From positions 75,750-139,749 of the forward strand of contig DLMZ01000055.1 in NCBI GenBank assembly GCA_002479415.1: 64,000 bases of DNA. The letters are read 5' to 3'. The stretch comes from Firmicutes bacterium UBA7523. GTDB lineage: Bacteria; Bacillota; Dethiobacteria; Dethiobacterales; Dethiobacteraceae. The translations under genes were made by a program, and so were the position numbers. Under the pieces are notes generated by a model. That model saw only the letters and a program-made list of their open reading frames with translations. It was not told the origin of the DNA and ran no database searches. Shown here piece after piece: positions 26,331-34,908 of the stretch. Within the stretch, counting starts at the first letter, position 1, and each line of letters opens with the position of its first letter.

Positions 26331-27446
26331 ATGTTAAGACCTAAAGTTCTTGCGGTAGTGCGTCCTTCTGAGGGAGGGATTCGCATTCATTTGAAAAATG
26401 TGCTGGAAAACTTGTCAGATGAATTTAGCTTTTGTGTGGCCTGCCCGCCTGAGATGGCTCGTGATTTTGCTGGGTTGCCGGCGGAAATTTTGCCTGTTGT
26501 CATTGAAAAAGGACTTAGCCCTGTTAATGACTTTACAGCTACATGCAGAATGGCAAGCAGGCTTGCGCGTGAAAGGTTTGACATGGTTCATGCTCACGGA
26601 TTTAAAGCGGGGCTGGTTGGACGGATGGCAGCTAAGCTATGCCGTGTACCGTGTCTGGTTACCGTTCATAATGATTTTGCACACGCTAACGCATCAAACC
26701 TGCGTTCGCTTTATCTTTTTGCGGAAAGGCGGATGTCCAGGTGGACTGACCGGTATATTACGGTTTCAGCATGGTTGGCCGAAGAGCTTCAAGCTCTTTA
26801 CGGCATTAAGCCCGAACAGATAACCGTGATTCCAAACGGCGTTGCCGTGTTGTCCCGCAATATACCGTTAGCGAAGGAGCTTCCCTTCCCCGATGAGATG
26901 CCTCTGGTTGGAACTGTGGCCAGATTAGCTCCGCAGAAAGGAGTGGAGTTTTTTATTCGTGCCGCTGCCAAATTACAACATCAGTATCCTGGGATAGCTT
27001 TTGTTGTAGTAGGGGACGGTCCTTTACGCGGAGAGCTGGAAGCGCTGTCTGCTCAATTGGGCCTGAAAGAACGGCTTTGTTTTACCGGGTATCGCCAGGA
27101 TGTATCGGCAATATTAAAACGTATGCAAATCTATGTCCAACCCTCTTTAAGTGAGGGACAGGGGATTACAGTTTTGGAAGCGATGTCGGCAGATTGCCCC
27201 ATAGTTGCCAGTGCTGTGGGAGGGTTAAAGGAGCTTATTAGCCAAGGAGAAAACGGCTTATTGGTCGAGCCGGGAGATGAGGAACAGTTGGCGAAAGCAA
27301 TCAGCTTATTACTGGATGACAGCGAATATTCGAGGAGTTTGGCAGAACAGGGCGCTATTGCTGTAAAGGAGTATAATATGGGAAGTATGCTGGAAAAAAC
27401 GAAGGATGCTTACTATAATGTGATAAAAGGCGGTAAATTAATTTGA
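26331..27446 (+). CDS. Glycosyltransferase family 4 protein
   Basis: This GT-B fold glycosyltransferase of 371 residues starts at the ATG at 26331 with GGGAGAG just upstream. The N-terminal acceptor domain contains DMVHAHGFKAGLVGR. The donor-nucleotide domain has VGTVARLAPQKGVEFFIRA and the GT4 E-x7-E motif (SLSEGQGITVLEAMS), then VGGLKELI. Its sugar donor and acceptor cannot be read from the sequence. It overlaps the next gene by four bases (TTGA), so it acts with that membrane protein, perhaps in envelope polysaccharide synthesis. Confidence 0.9.
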   Translation: MLRPKVLAVVRPSEGGIRIHLKNVLENLSDEFSFCVACPPEMARDFAGLPAEILPVVIEKGLSPVNDFTATCRMASRLARERFDMVHAHGFKAGLVGRMAAKLCRVPCLVTVHNDFAHANASNLRSLYLFAERRMSRWTDRYITVSAWLAEELQALYGIKPEQITVIPNGVAVLSRNIPLAKELPFPDEMPLVGTVARLAPQKGVEFFIRAAAKLQHQYPGIAFVVVGDGPLRGELEALSAQLGLKERLCFTGYRQDVSAILKRMQIYVQPSLSEGQGITVLEAMSADCPIVASAVGGLKELISQGENGLLVEPGDEEQLAKAISLLLDDSEYSRSLAEQGAIAVKEYNMGSMLEKTKDAYYNVIKGGKLI

Positions 27447-29578
27447 AAACGGCTTTCCGGACATTACTGGCTGTTTTGTTGTTATTGCTGCTAACAACTG
27501 AGTGTGCTGCTGCAGGCAAGGTAGTAATTGTTGCGGTAAACCGCACTAATTTGCAGACTGTGGCTGCTGACAAATCCCTCGCACCTTTGTTGTCGCAGGG
27601 TGCGGTATCCCTTGTTAATATTTCTACCGCAGCTCGCCCTGCCCCGGAGCATGTTTATGTTACTTTGGGTGCGGGGTCCCGGGCTGCGGGGACAAGCAAC
27701 TCTAAGCTGGCGTTTAATGCCGATGAGGAATGGTTCGGATTGACGGCCGGGGAAATTTACAGCAGCCACCAGGGGATTGAGCCGGATGCCGACGTTCTCC
27801 ATTTGGCTTTTGCTGAAATAACGCGCCTAAATTCTACTTTTAAGCACCCGGTTACTCCGGGGATGCTTGGAGACAAGCTGCGTGGCGCGGGGCTGGTAAC
27901 GGCAGTTATGGGTAATGCCGACGGGTATTCGGTTTCCCGTGAAGCTGTTACGTTCCTTGCTGATAGCTCAGGTAAAGTTGATTTGGGGGAAGTTAGTAAA
28001 GATATAATAAAAAAAGATGTGCGCTTTCCGTTTGGAATGCGGATAGACCGTGATAAAGCCTGGCTTGAGTTTAACAGATTATGGCCTCTGGCAGATGTAA
28101 TACTTGTAGACTGGGGTGACACTGTGCGGCTAGATAATTACCGGCCGCTGCTGAGTAACTCAGTGGCAGATAATTTGCAGAAGGAAATTTTTTCTGATAT
28201 ATCCTGGTTTATCAGTCGTGTGCTTCCCTTCTTTTCGCCTGAGGATATATTAATTATATTGGCTCCGTCACCGCCTGCCGGGGAAAGCGGCGGCGGGCTG
28301 CTTAGCTTTATAGCTGTATTAGGGGAGCGGTTCCCTGCGGGAAATTTGCTTATATCGGCGACTACCCGCCGTCCGGGTATTATCGCTGTCACAGATGTGG
28401 CGCCTATGATTATTGAAAATACAGGGCTTTATGGTGGCAAGGTCAGTCGTCCGGTGGACTTGTCTGTTACAGGCGGTACAGCAGAGCTGTTGCGCATGCA
28501 AAGAGAAATTGACAGCGTTCATCGCTTGCGACCGCCGTTAATGAAGACATATGTATTTTTTCAGATTGTTTTTGTGCTTGGCGCATTATTGAATTTTTTC
28601 GTGCGGATTATTCCGGTTAGAAGATTTGAATCACCTCTTTTAGCATTGCTAATTATTCCTGTTATTCTTTTGTATCTGCCCCTGCATAAAGTTTCAGTTT
28701 ATGCAGGGTTTGCCTTAACAGGGCTTGCAACAGCCGCAGCAGTAGTTCTTTTGCATAAGCTTGCAGGGCTGACGGATAAGCTGGCAGCTGCAGGTTTGTT
28801 GACATCAATGTCGCTAATTATTGACTTATTACGTAATGCACCTTTGATAAAAACATCTGTTCTTGGATACGATCCGGTTTCGGGTGCCAGGTATTACGGC
28901 TTGGGAAATGAGTATATGGGTGTGTTGGTCGGTTCCTCAGTTTTGGCTTTAACAGCTTTGATGACACTTTTCCCCCGGCTGCGCCTCAAGCTGCAATGGC
29001 TTTCAATGCTGTATTTTCTAAGCCTTATTTTTCTCATAGTAGCACCTGCAGGCGGCGCTAACTTTGGCGGGACGGTAACGGCATTTACCGCATTTATGGT
29101 AACGGCAGCGTTCCTTTGGCAGCTTCGACCAGGATGGCGAAGCGCAGCAGCGGGACTGCTTATATTTGTCTTTGTGGCAGTAATTGCTGTGCTGCTTAAT
29201 GTTCTTGTCGGTGCGGGCGAGCAGTCTCATTTAGGCAGGACGTTAGCTATGGTGCAGCGGGACGGCTGGCAAGTAATGGGGGATATAATTTCACGTAAAG
29301 CGTCCATGAATTTGCGTCTCTTCCGCTATTCGCAGTGGAGTCGTGCATTTCTTACCTTTCTAACAGCAATGGCTGTACTTTTTTACAGACCACATGGAGT
29401 GTTCCGGGATATTCACCTTAATTATCCGCAGCTAACAGCCGGGTTTTTAGGCATTATTACAGGCAGTGTTGCAGCGTTCCTGGTAAATGATTCCGGGGTG
29501 GTGGCGGCCGCAACAACCTTGCTTTATGCTGGTGTGCCCATCATTCTATTTTCCGGAAGAATTATTGAAGTAACATAA
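27443..29578 (+). CDS. Large polytopic membrane protein of unknown function
   Basis: I do not recognise a characterised family. The 711-residue protein has a signal peptide (about 1-22), a roughly 340-residue extracytoplasmic domain with alkaline-phosphatase-superfamily flavour (repeated beta strands such as KVVIVAVNRTN and VILVDWGD, but no convincing metal site), then about ten membrane helices from residue 370 on. Conserved-looking motifs in the membrane half are GARYYGLGNEYMG and FLVNDSGVVAAATT. The start is a TTG overlapping the glycosyltransferase stop codon. Co-translation with that enzyme suggests a role in polymer assembly or export. Confidence 0.75.
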   Translation: MKTAFRTLLAVLLLLLLTTECAAAGKVVIVAVNRTNLQTVAADKSLAPLLSQGAVSLVNISTAARPAPEHVYVTLGAGSRAAGTSNSKLAFNADEEWFGLTAGEIYSSHQGIEPDADVLHLAFAEITRLNSTFKHPVTPGMLGDKLRGAGLVTAVMGNADGYSVSREAVTFLADSSGKVDLGEVSKDIIKKDVRFPFGMRIDRDKAWLEFNRLWPLADVILVDWGDTVRLDNYRPLLSNSVADNLQKEIFSDISWFISRVLPFFSPEDILIILAPSPPAGESGGGLLSFIAVLGERFPAGNLLISATTRRPGIIAVTDVAPMIIENTGLYGGKVSRPVDLSVTGGTAELLRMQREIDSVHRLRPPLMKTYVFFQIVFVLGALLNFFVRIIPVRRFESPLLALLIIPVILLYLPLHKVSVYAGFALTGLATAAAVVLLHKLAGLTDKLAAAGLLTSMSLIIDLLRNAPLIKTSVLGYDPVSGARYYGLGNEYMGVLVGSSVLALTALMTLFPRLRLKLQWLSMLYFLSLIFLIVAPAGGANFGGTVTAFTAFMVTAAFLWQLRPGWRSAAAGLLIFVFVAVIAVLLNVLVGAGEQSHLGRTLAMVQRDGWQVMGDIISRKASMNLRLFRYSQWSRAFLTFLTAMAVLFYRPHGVFRDIHLNYPQLTAGFLGIITGSVAAFLVNDSGVVAAATTLLYAGVPIILFSGRIIEVT

Positions 29579-29694
29579 TTTAGCGAGTTTCCGGGAAAAT
29601 ATTTGTTAAGGCAGGAAATCAGCGGGATAAATTGAATATAGTATTTTGTCCATTTTATGGAACGCATGTGGAAAGCATTAAAGGAGGAACGATT

Positions 29695-30978
29695 TTGACC
29701 ATATTCAAACAAACACGCTTAAGCAACGGGATTAATCTATTTGTTCATCCCACCGATAAATTTAAAACTGTTTTAGTGCAATTAATTTTTCACCGCCAAC
29801 TAGCGGAGGATGATGTGACAGAGTGTTCTCTATTGCCGGCTGTGCTGCAAAGAGGCAGCAACAGTTACCCGACCAGGCAGCAGCTGGCACATAAACTGGA
29901 GGAGTTATACGGCAGTGAATTAACAGCCGATGTATCGAAGAAAGGTGAGCGGCTGTTTGTCGTATTTAATCTGAATTTAGTGCATGATCAGTATTTGCCT
30001 GATGAAAATGAACTGTTACGAAAAGCGATGACTATTCTAAAGGATGCTATTAACAATCCAGTTATGGAAGGGGAAGGCTTTAAGGCTGAATATGTTGCTC
30101 AGGAAAAAGAACAACATGAAAAAGTTATTAAAGGTTTAATTAATGATAAAATTGCATATTCGGTAGAAAGATGCCTGCAGGAAATGTGCAAGGATGAACC
30201 TTTTGGAGTTTTTAAATATGGCGATGTGGAGAAGCTGAGGCAAATTGACAATAAGTCGCTCTACAGCTTTTACAGGAATTTTTTAGAAGTAAGCCCTGTT
30301 GATCTTCATATTATCGGAGATGTAGAGCCGGAAAAAGTGAACGCGCTTGTTGAAGAAGTACTGCAGTTTGACAGGGGAGATGAAATGTCTATTCCTGATA
30401 CTGTGATAAAAACAGAAAGCGGAGAAGTAAAATATATTTCGGAAAAACTGGATGTAAATCAAAGCAAACTGGTTTTAGGCTATAGAACTGGATTGACATA
30501 TGCGGATGATGATTACTTCGCCCTTCTCATGTATAACGGGATACTGGGCGGCTTCCCCCATTCAAAGCTCTTTCAGAATGTCAGGGAAAAAGCCAGCTTG
30601 GCATATTACGCATATTCCCGCTTGGAAAAGCATAAGGGTTTGATGCTTATTTCAGCAGGAATTGAAGGGAAGCAATATAAGCAAACTCTAGAGATTATTG
30701 AGAAGCAGGTTGAAGATATGCGCGAAGGTGATTTCGGGCAGGAAGAGTTTAACAATACACAAATCGGCCTGCGCAATCAATTTTTAGTAGAAGAGGATAG
30801 TCCCGCATTAGTTATTAACCGTGCACTTGACGGTATGCTTTCTCGCCGGGTTGAAGATACCGGCAAGCTGTTGGAAAGGCTGGCTGCCGTTACCCGTGAA
30901 GATGTGATAAGGATTGCGGAAAATGTTAAGTTAGACACGGTATACTTTCTTTCGAATAAGGGGGCTGAACAGGCATGA
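29695..30978 (+). CDS. yfmF: M16 peptidase-like protein YfmF (inactive half)
   Basis: This is a 427-residue M16-family protein lacking the HxxEH zinc motif, as is usual for the partner subunit. In Bacillus, YfmF and YfmH are linked to EF-P 5-aminopentanol modification. The start is a TTG at 29695, eight bases after AAAGGAGG; the long upstream extension to 29632 has no ribosome site. Both M16 lobes are visible (LSNGINLFVHPTDKFKTVLVQLIF and, later, RTGLTYADDDYFALLMYNGILGG). It overlaps the yfmH start codon by four bases, so the two are coupled and probably form a heterodimer. Confidence 0.88.
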   Translation: MTIFKQTRLSNGINLFVHPTDKFKTVLVQLIFHRQLAEDDVTECSLLPAVLQRGSNSYPTRQQLAHKLEELYGSELTADVSKKGERLFVVFNLNLVHDQYLPDENELLRKAMTILKDAINNPVMEGEGFKAEYVAQEKEQHEKVIKGLINDKIAYSVERCLQEMCKDEPFGVFKYGDVEKLRQIDNKSLYSFYRNFLEVSPVDLHIIGDVEPEKVNALVEEVLQFDRGDEMSIPDTVIKTESGEVKYISEKLDVNQSKLVLGYRTGLTYADDDYFALLMYNGILGGFPHSKLFQNVREKASLAYYAYSRLEKHKGLMLISAGIEGKQYKQTLEIIEKQVEDMREGDFGQEEFNNTQIGLRNQFLVEEDSPALVINRALDGMLSRRVEDTGKLLERLAAVTREDVIRIAENVKLDTVYFLSNKGAEQA

Positions 30979-32267
30979 ACAAAATCGTTGAAAATACCCT
31001 GCTGAAAGAAAAAATTGTGTGGCGTCGCATTGAGCCGGGCCTGGAGGTTTTTGTCCTCCCCAAGAAAGGGTACAAGAAAAAATATGCTACCTACTCTGCA
31101 AATTTCGGCTCCATCGATTCCCATTTTGTTGTAGAAGGTGAAGGCGAGGAGCTTATTGTTCCGGATGGTGTGGCCCATTTCCTAGAGCATAAATTGTTTG
31201 AAGATGAAGAAGGCAATGTCTTTGACCGCTTTGCAAAGCTTGGCGTGTCAAGCAATGCTTTTACCAATTTTACTAACACCACATATTTATTTTCGAGTAC
31301 AGATCATTTTGAGCAATGCTTTGAAATTCTGCTGGATTTTGTGCAAAATCCTTATTTTACCGAAGAAAGCGTGGAGAAAGAAAAGGGGATTATTGAACAG
31401 GAAATCCGGATGTATGAGGATAATCCCGGATGGCGGATATTCTTTAACTTGCTTACTGCTCTTTATAAAGAGCACCCGGTTCATAAAGATATTGCCGGAA
31501 CGGTGGAAAGCATCAGCCATATTGATAAAGAAGTGCTTTATAAATGCTATAGAACATTCTATCATCCCAGTAACATGGCTGTGTTTGTTGTCGGCGATGT
31601 TGATGCGGACAAAGTGTTTGAGCAGGTGGCCGCAAATCTTGGCCGTCGCAATTATAGCTCTCAGGGAGAAATAAAACGTATTTACCCCAAGGAGCCACGA
31701 GAATTAGCGAACGAGAAAATTGTTCAGGAATTGGTAGTTTCTCAGCCTATAATGAACTTGGGCTTTAAGGACTTAGATGTGGGTTATGGAGGAGAAAAAT
31801 TATTTCAGCGCGAATTGGCTACAGCGCTGGTGCTGGATGTTGTTTTCGGCTCCAGTTCTAAGCTCTACAACGAGCTGTATGAAGAGGGCTTAATTGATGA
31901 TGAGTTTGATGCCGGGTACGTGGCGGAAAAGGAATATGGGCACACCATTATCGGCGGTGAAACGGCAGATCCGGAAAAGCTGTTTGAAAGGCTGACGGCA
32001 GGAATAAAGCAGGCTCAACAAAACGGTATCAGCGCCGAGCAGTTTGAGCACCATCGCCGAAAAATGACGGGAGATTTTTTGAAGAGCTTTAACTCACTGG
32101 AGTTTATCGCACACAATTTTTTGGCATATCATTTCAAGGGGATAAACTTCTTTAACTATTTAGATGTATTGCAAAGCCTGACGCTTGAAGACGTTAATCA
32201 GCGGCTGCGGGAACATTTTGGCGAAGAGAACAGGGCACGTTCTATTATAATGCCGAAAATTGGGTAG
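30975..32267 (+). CDS. yfmH: M16 zinc metallopeptidase YfmH
   Basis: This is the catalytic M16 partner, 430 residues. The inverted zinc motif HFLEH (in GVAHFLEHKLFE, near residue 69) and the downstream Glu in KGIIEQEIRMYEDNP complete the metal site. The C-terminal lobe contains the AFSSxxY-like equivalent (FGSSSKLYNELYEEGLI). It starts with an ATG overlapping the yfmF stop codon. It is expected to process or quality-control a peptide or protein substrate; the specific link to EF-P modification is established only for Bacillus and is inferred here. Confidence 0.92.
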   Translation: MNKIVENTLLKEKIVWRRIEPGLEVFVLPKKGYKKKYATYSANFGSIDSHFVVEGEGEELIVPDGVAHFLEHKLFEDEEGNVFDRFAKLGVSSNAFTNFTNTTYLFSSTDHFEQCFEILLDFVQNPYFTEESVEKEKGIIEQEIRMYEDNPGWRIFFNLLTALYKEHPVHKDIAGTVESISHIDKEVLYKCYRTFYHPSNMAVFVVGDVDADKVFEQVAANLGRRNYSSQGEIKRIYPKEPRELANEKIVQELVVSQPIMNLGFKDLDVGYGGEKLFQRELATALVLDVVFGSSSKLYNELYEEGLIDDEFDAGYVAEKEYGHTIIGGETADPEKLFERLTAGIKQAQQNGISAEQFEHHRRKMTGDFLKSFNSLEFIAHNFLAYHFKGINFFNYLDVLQSLTLEDVNQRLREHFGEENRARSIIMPKIG

Positions 32268-32280
32268 GTTTATATACGTT

Positions 32281-32403
32281 TGCGGTGTCGAGACCGCTTG
32301 CTTCGCGCACTGCATCCATTTTAAGCGGCCTGGGTTAGCGAAATGGCGCATTGCTTTGTCGCCGCCGTTTATTTCGCTTATTGTTTGGCCCGAGTGCTTT
32401 GTT
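32281..32403. repeat. Degenerate relative of the dispersed palindromic repeat
   Basis: This intergenic stretch shares two short identical blocks, in reverse orientation, with the nested palindrome at 44736-44933: CGCGCACTGCATC (32303-32315 region) and GCGCATTGCTTTGT (32347-32360 region). It also contains a GCGAAAT/ATTTCGC inverted repeat. It is not obviously coding. The rest of 32268-32463 holds only the ribosome site of the next gene. Confidence 0.55.
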
Positions 32404-32463
32404 GCAGGAATTATTTGTTTATTGTGGAATTGAAGCAGTAACGCTTTTCTAGGAGTGGTTATT

Positions 32464-33852
32464 TTGAAAAAAGAGCTAATAAAAATTACTGATTTACAGC
32501 ACTTAACAAGGACTCAGGTAAAGGAAAACTTTAGAAATTATATGAATCCCGGTTTGCATACCTATTTAGGGCTTTTGGATTTTGACAAGCTCTATGTCCG
32601 TGCCCAGGGGGTTTATGCTTGGGATAGTGAAGACAATCGATATATTGACTTTTTAGGGGGATACGGCTCGTTAAATTTGGGACATAACCATCCTCGGATA
32701 ATTGAGGCTTTACAGCAGGTAAGCACAATGCCCAACCTTATCCAGGCTTCGATGAACGCCACAGCCAGTGCTCTTGCGTACAATCTGGCGCAGATTACCC
32801 CCGGCAAGCTAAACAATACTTTTTTTTGCAATAGCGGAGCCGAGGCGGTGGAAGGCGCTATCAAGCTTGCCAGGATTGCCACGGGACGACCGCGGATTGT
32901 TTCATGCGGCAGCGGCTTTCACGGCAAAACAATGGGCTCCTTGTCTGTTACCGGCAGGGAGAAGTATCAAAGAGGATTTGAGCCCATGCTACCCGCATGC
33001 AGCACTGTTACTTTTTGCCGTTTGGATGAACTGGAAGAGCAGTTGCGGCAAAAGGATGTTGCCGCATTTATTGTCGAGCCTATTCAGGGCGAGGGGGGGA
33101 TTATAGTCCCCTATGAAGGGTACTTAAAAGAAGTCCAAGATTTATGCCGCAGTTACGGGACACTGCTGGTTGCGGATGAGATTCAGACTGGATTGGGCAG
33201 AACAGGAACAATGTTTGCTTCCGAGCATGAGGGGATTGAGCCTGATATCCTTTGTTTGGCAAAATCTCTGGGGGGCGGAATTATGCCCATCGGGGCCATG
33301 ATTACTACCCAAGAGCTGTGGAACAAAGCATATGGCGGCATTGAAAAATGCTTGCTTCATACTTCTACTTTTGGCGGCAACACTTGGGCCGCCGCTGCCG
33401 GCATTGCTACTTTGGAAGTGTTGGCTGAGGAAGAACTTCCTGCACGGGCTGCTGAACTGGGAGAATATTTAATGAACGGACTGCGTGCCTTGCAGCAGAC
33501 TTATCCTATAATTCGCGATGTTCGCGGACGCGGCTTATTAATTGGCATAGAGTTTGAGCAGCCTGCCAAAGGTATGCTTGGTAAAGTAGCGGGTGCAGTC
33601 AATAAGCTTTCTGCTGAGTTTCTGGGAGCTATGGTCGCCGGTGTTCTGTTAAATAAGCACCAGATTATAACGGCGTACACTTTAAATAATCCCAACGTGA
33701 TACGTCTGGAGCCGGCGCTCATTGTTACCAAAGAACAGATTGACGTAGTATTGAATGCTCTAAACGACACATTTGAAAAGAATACTTCTCTCTTAGGATT
33801 TGGCTTGGCGTCGGGCAAGACCCTGCTTTCTTCCGTATTTTCAAAAAAATAG
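32464..33852 (+). CDS. Class III PLP aminotransferase, putrescine type
   Basis: This 462-residue fold-type I PLP enzyme has the class III signature around LLVADEIQTGLGRTGTMFA and the PLP lysine in CLAKSLGGGIMPIGAM. SGAEAVEGAIKLAR and HTSTFGGNTWAAAAG complete the cofactor pocket. Length and layout best fit diamine (putrescine/cadaverine) aminotransferases such as YgjG, but acetylornithine-type activity cannot be excluded. The TTG at 32464 with TAGGAGTGG is chosen as start. It lies downstream of yfmF-yfmH, separated by a repeat-like segment. A separate ArgD occurs at 51062. Confidence 0.82.
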   Translation: MKKELIKITDLQHLTRTQVKENFRNYMNPGLHTYLGLLDFDKLYVRAQGVYAWDSEDNRYIDFLGGYGSLNLGHNHPRIIEALQQVSTMPNLIQASMNATASALAYNLAQITPGKLNNTFFCNSGAEAVEGAIKLARIATGRPRIVSCGSGFHGKTMGSLSVTGREKYQRGFEPMLPACSTVTFCRLDELEEQLRQKDVAAFIVEPIQGEGGIIVPYEGYLKEVQDLCRSYGTLLVADEIQTGLGRTGTMFASEHEGIEPDILCLAKSLGGGIMPIGAMITTQELWNKAYGGIEKCLLHTSTFGGNTWAAAAGIATLEVLAEEELPARAAELGEYLMNGLRALQQTYPIIRDVRGRGLLIGIEFEQPAKGMLGKVAGAVNKLSAEFLGAMVAGVLLNKHQIITAYTLNNPNVIRLEPALIVTKEQIDVVLNALNDTFEKNTSLLGFGLASGKTLLSSVFSKK

Positions 33853-33933
33853 CAGTTATCGCAAAATAAATCTTGAAATATATTTTCATATAGCGTATTA
33901 TAACTGTAAAGAAGTTTTTTAAAGGAGCTTGGC

Positions 33934-34284
33934 GTGCCTAATACAAAAGGACAAGTGGAAGACGAAATTACAAAGGCGCTAGTTCGATGGGAGCGCGAAT
34001 ACCTGGGTAAAGGGCCTACTGAAGCTAAAACTGATATCTTGCGTAATATGATTATTGTGACTTTAAAGGGAGTTCTGTCTCCGGCAGAATATCATCTTGC
34101 ACAGTCAGAAGACGGGGCGGCTCTGATCAAGCGGTTGAGGCATCAACTGGTTGGGCAGGGACGGCATCAGCTCGAAGAAATTATTTATAAATGCACAGGT
34201 GTTAGAGTTGCAAATATGTTTACCGATATTAGTACAAGTTCGGGTGAACGAATTTTCCTTTTTATACTTGAACGTGAGTTTTAA
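33934..34284 (+). CDS. DUF2294 family protein
   Basis: This small soluble protein of 116 residues has the DUF2294 pattern: an amphipathic start (QVEDEITKALVRWEREYLGKGP), then TDILRNMIIVTLKGVLSPAEYHLA and TGVRVANMFTDISTSSGERIFLFILE. Its GTG start is preceded by AAAGGAG. DUF2294 proteins are sometimes named Na+-translocating membrane potential-generating-system subunits, but no clear biochemical role is established. It has its own terminator and no close operon partner. Confidence 0.85.
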   Translation: MPNTKGQVEDEITKALVRWEREYLGKGPTEAKTDILRNMIIVTLKGVLSPAEYHLAQSEDGAALIKRLRHQLVGQGRHQLEEIIYKCTGVRVANMFTDISTSSGERIFLFILEREF

Positions 34285-34338
34285 AACTAAATATTAGCGG
34301 AAGGTATTTAAGGGGTAGAAATATCGATTATAATACAG

Positions 34339-34380
34339 TCCGATGAGTGCGTTAAAGCGCATTCATCGGATTTTATTTTT
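34339..34380 (+). terminator. Rho-independent terminator after DUF2294 gene
   Basis: Stem TCCGATGA/TCATCGGA extended by TGCG/CGCA, followed by TTTTATTTTT. Confidence 0.88.
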
Positions 34381-34383
34381 GCT

Positions 34384-34480
34384 ATTAGTTTGCGTACCCG
34401 GAACTTTCGCCGTCATGACGGACGGGATTCCCTCCCAGCCCTGTTGGCAGTGGCCCGTTTCGGGGCGCATATTCTTATAA
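34384..34480. other. GC-rich structured intergenic element, unidentified
   Basis: A roughly 95-base island, much richer in G+C than the AT-rich bases on both sides, contains the palindrome CCGTCATGACGG and further complementary blocks (ACGGGATTCCCTCCCAGCCC, GGCAGTGGCCCG, CGTTTCGGGGCG). It lies 105 bases upstream of the first of two tandem microprotein genes and after a terminator. It looks like a structured RNA or repeat, but I cannot match it with confidence to a known riboswitch. The rest of 34285-34584 is AT-rich with nothing else seen. Confidence 0.45.
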
Positions 34481-34584
34481 AATAATTATTGATTTAAGCA
34501 TTCGTCAAATGTTACCATATTATCAGAAATACATATTGTGATACACATATAAATAATAATTCAATACAAAGGAGGAGTATAGAT

Positions 34585-34704
34585 ATGGAGTTCCAGATCG
34601 GCTATGTTATAATTCCTGTGGTTTTTATCGGATTCACCTGGCTTGTTAGGTTCATGCTTACTTCGAGCCTAGGTAAAAAGGAAAAAGAGAATAATAAACA
34701 ATAG
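34585..34704 (+). CDS. 39-residue single-pass membrane microprotein, copy 1
   Basis: This small gene has a strong GGAGGAG site nine bases before its ATG. The product has a short N-terminus (MEFQIGY), one membrane helix (about residues 8-26, VIIPVVFIGFTWLVRFML) and a charged tail (GKKEKENNKQ). A near-identical copy starts 193 bases later. The duplication, with conserved protein sequence but altered third codon positions, shows it is a real coding gene. No known small-subunit family is recognised; a regulatory or accessory subunit of a membrane complex is a guess. Confidence 0.8.
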   Translation: MEFQIGYVIIPVVFIGFTWLVRFMLTSSLGKKEKENNKQ

Positions 34705-34777
34705 TACAGTTGACGCTATTATTGTCAGAAAGCTTGTGATTTTGGGCTCAATATAACAATAAAAGGGAGGAAAGAAT

Positions 34778-34897
34778 ATGAACTTTCAAATTGGCTATAT
34801 TTTAATCCCTGTGGCCTTTATCGGATTTACTTGGCTTGTCCGCTTCATGCTTACTTCGAGCCTTGGTAAAGAAAAGAAAGGGGATAAGGGGCAATAG
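34778..34897 (+). CDS. 39-residue single-pass membrane microprotein, copy 2
   Basis: This is the second copy of the tandem pair. It shares FQIGY, IGFTWLVRFMLTSSLGK and the helix with copy 1, differing mainly in conservative helix positions (Val/Ile, Val/Leu/Ala) and in the charged tail (EKKGDKGQ). AGGGAGG precedes its ATG. It ends 11 bases before the MtnX-like phosphatase start, so that gene is probably translated by coupling from it. Confidence 0.8.
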   Translation: MNFQIGYILIPVAFIGFTWLVRFMLTSSLGKEKKGDKGQ

Positions 34898-34908
34898 TCA
34901 AGATTAAT

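Noticed and set aside
34384..34480. Cobalamin or other known riboswitch in the GC-rich island
   Set aside because: A GCCACTG block on the minus strand recalls cobalamin elements, but the remaining conserved boxes are missing and no vitamin-related gene follows.
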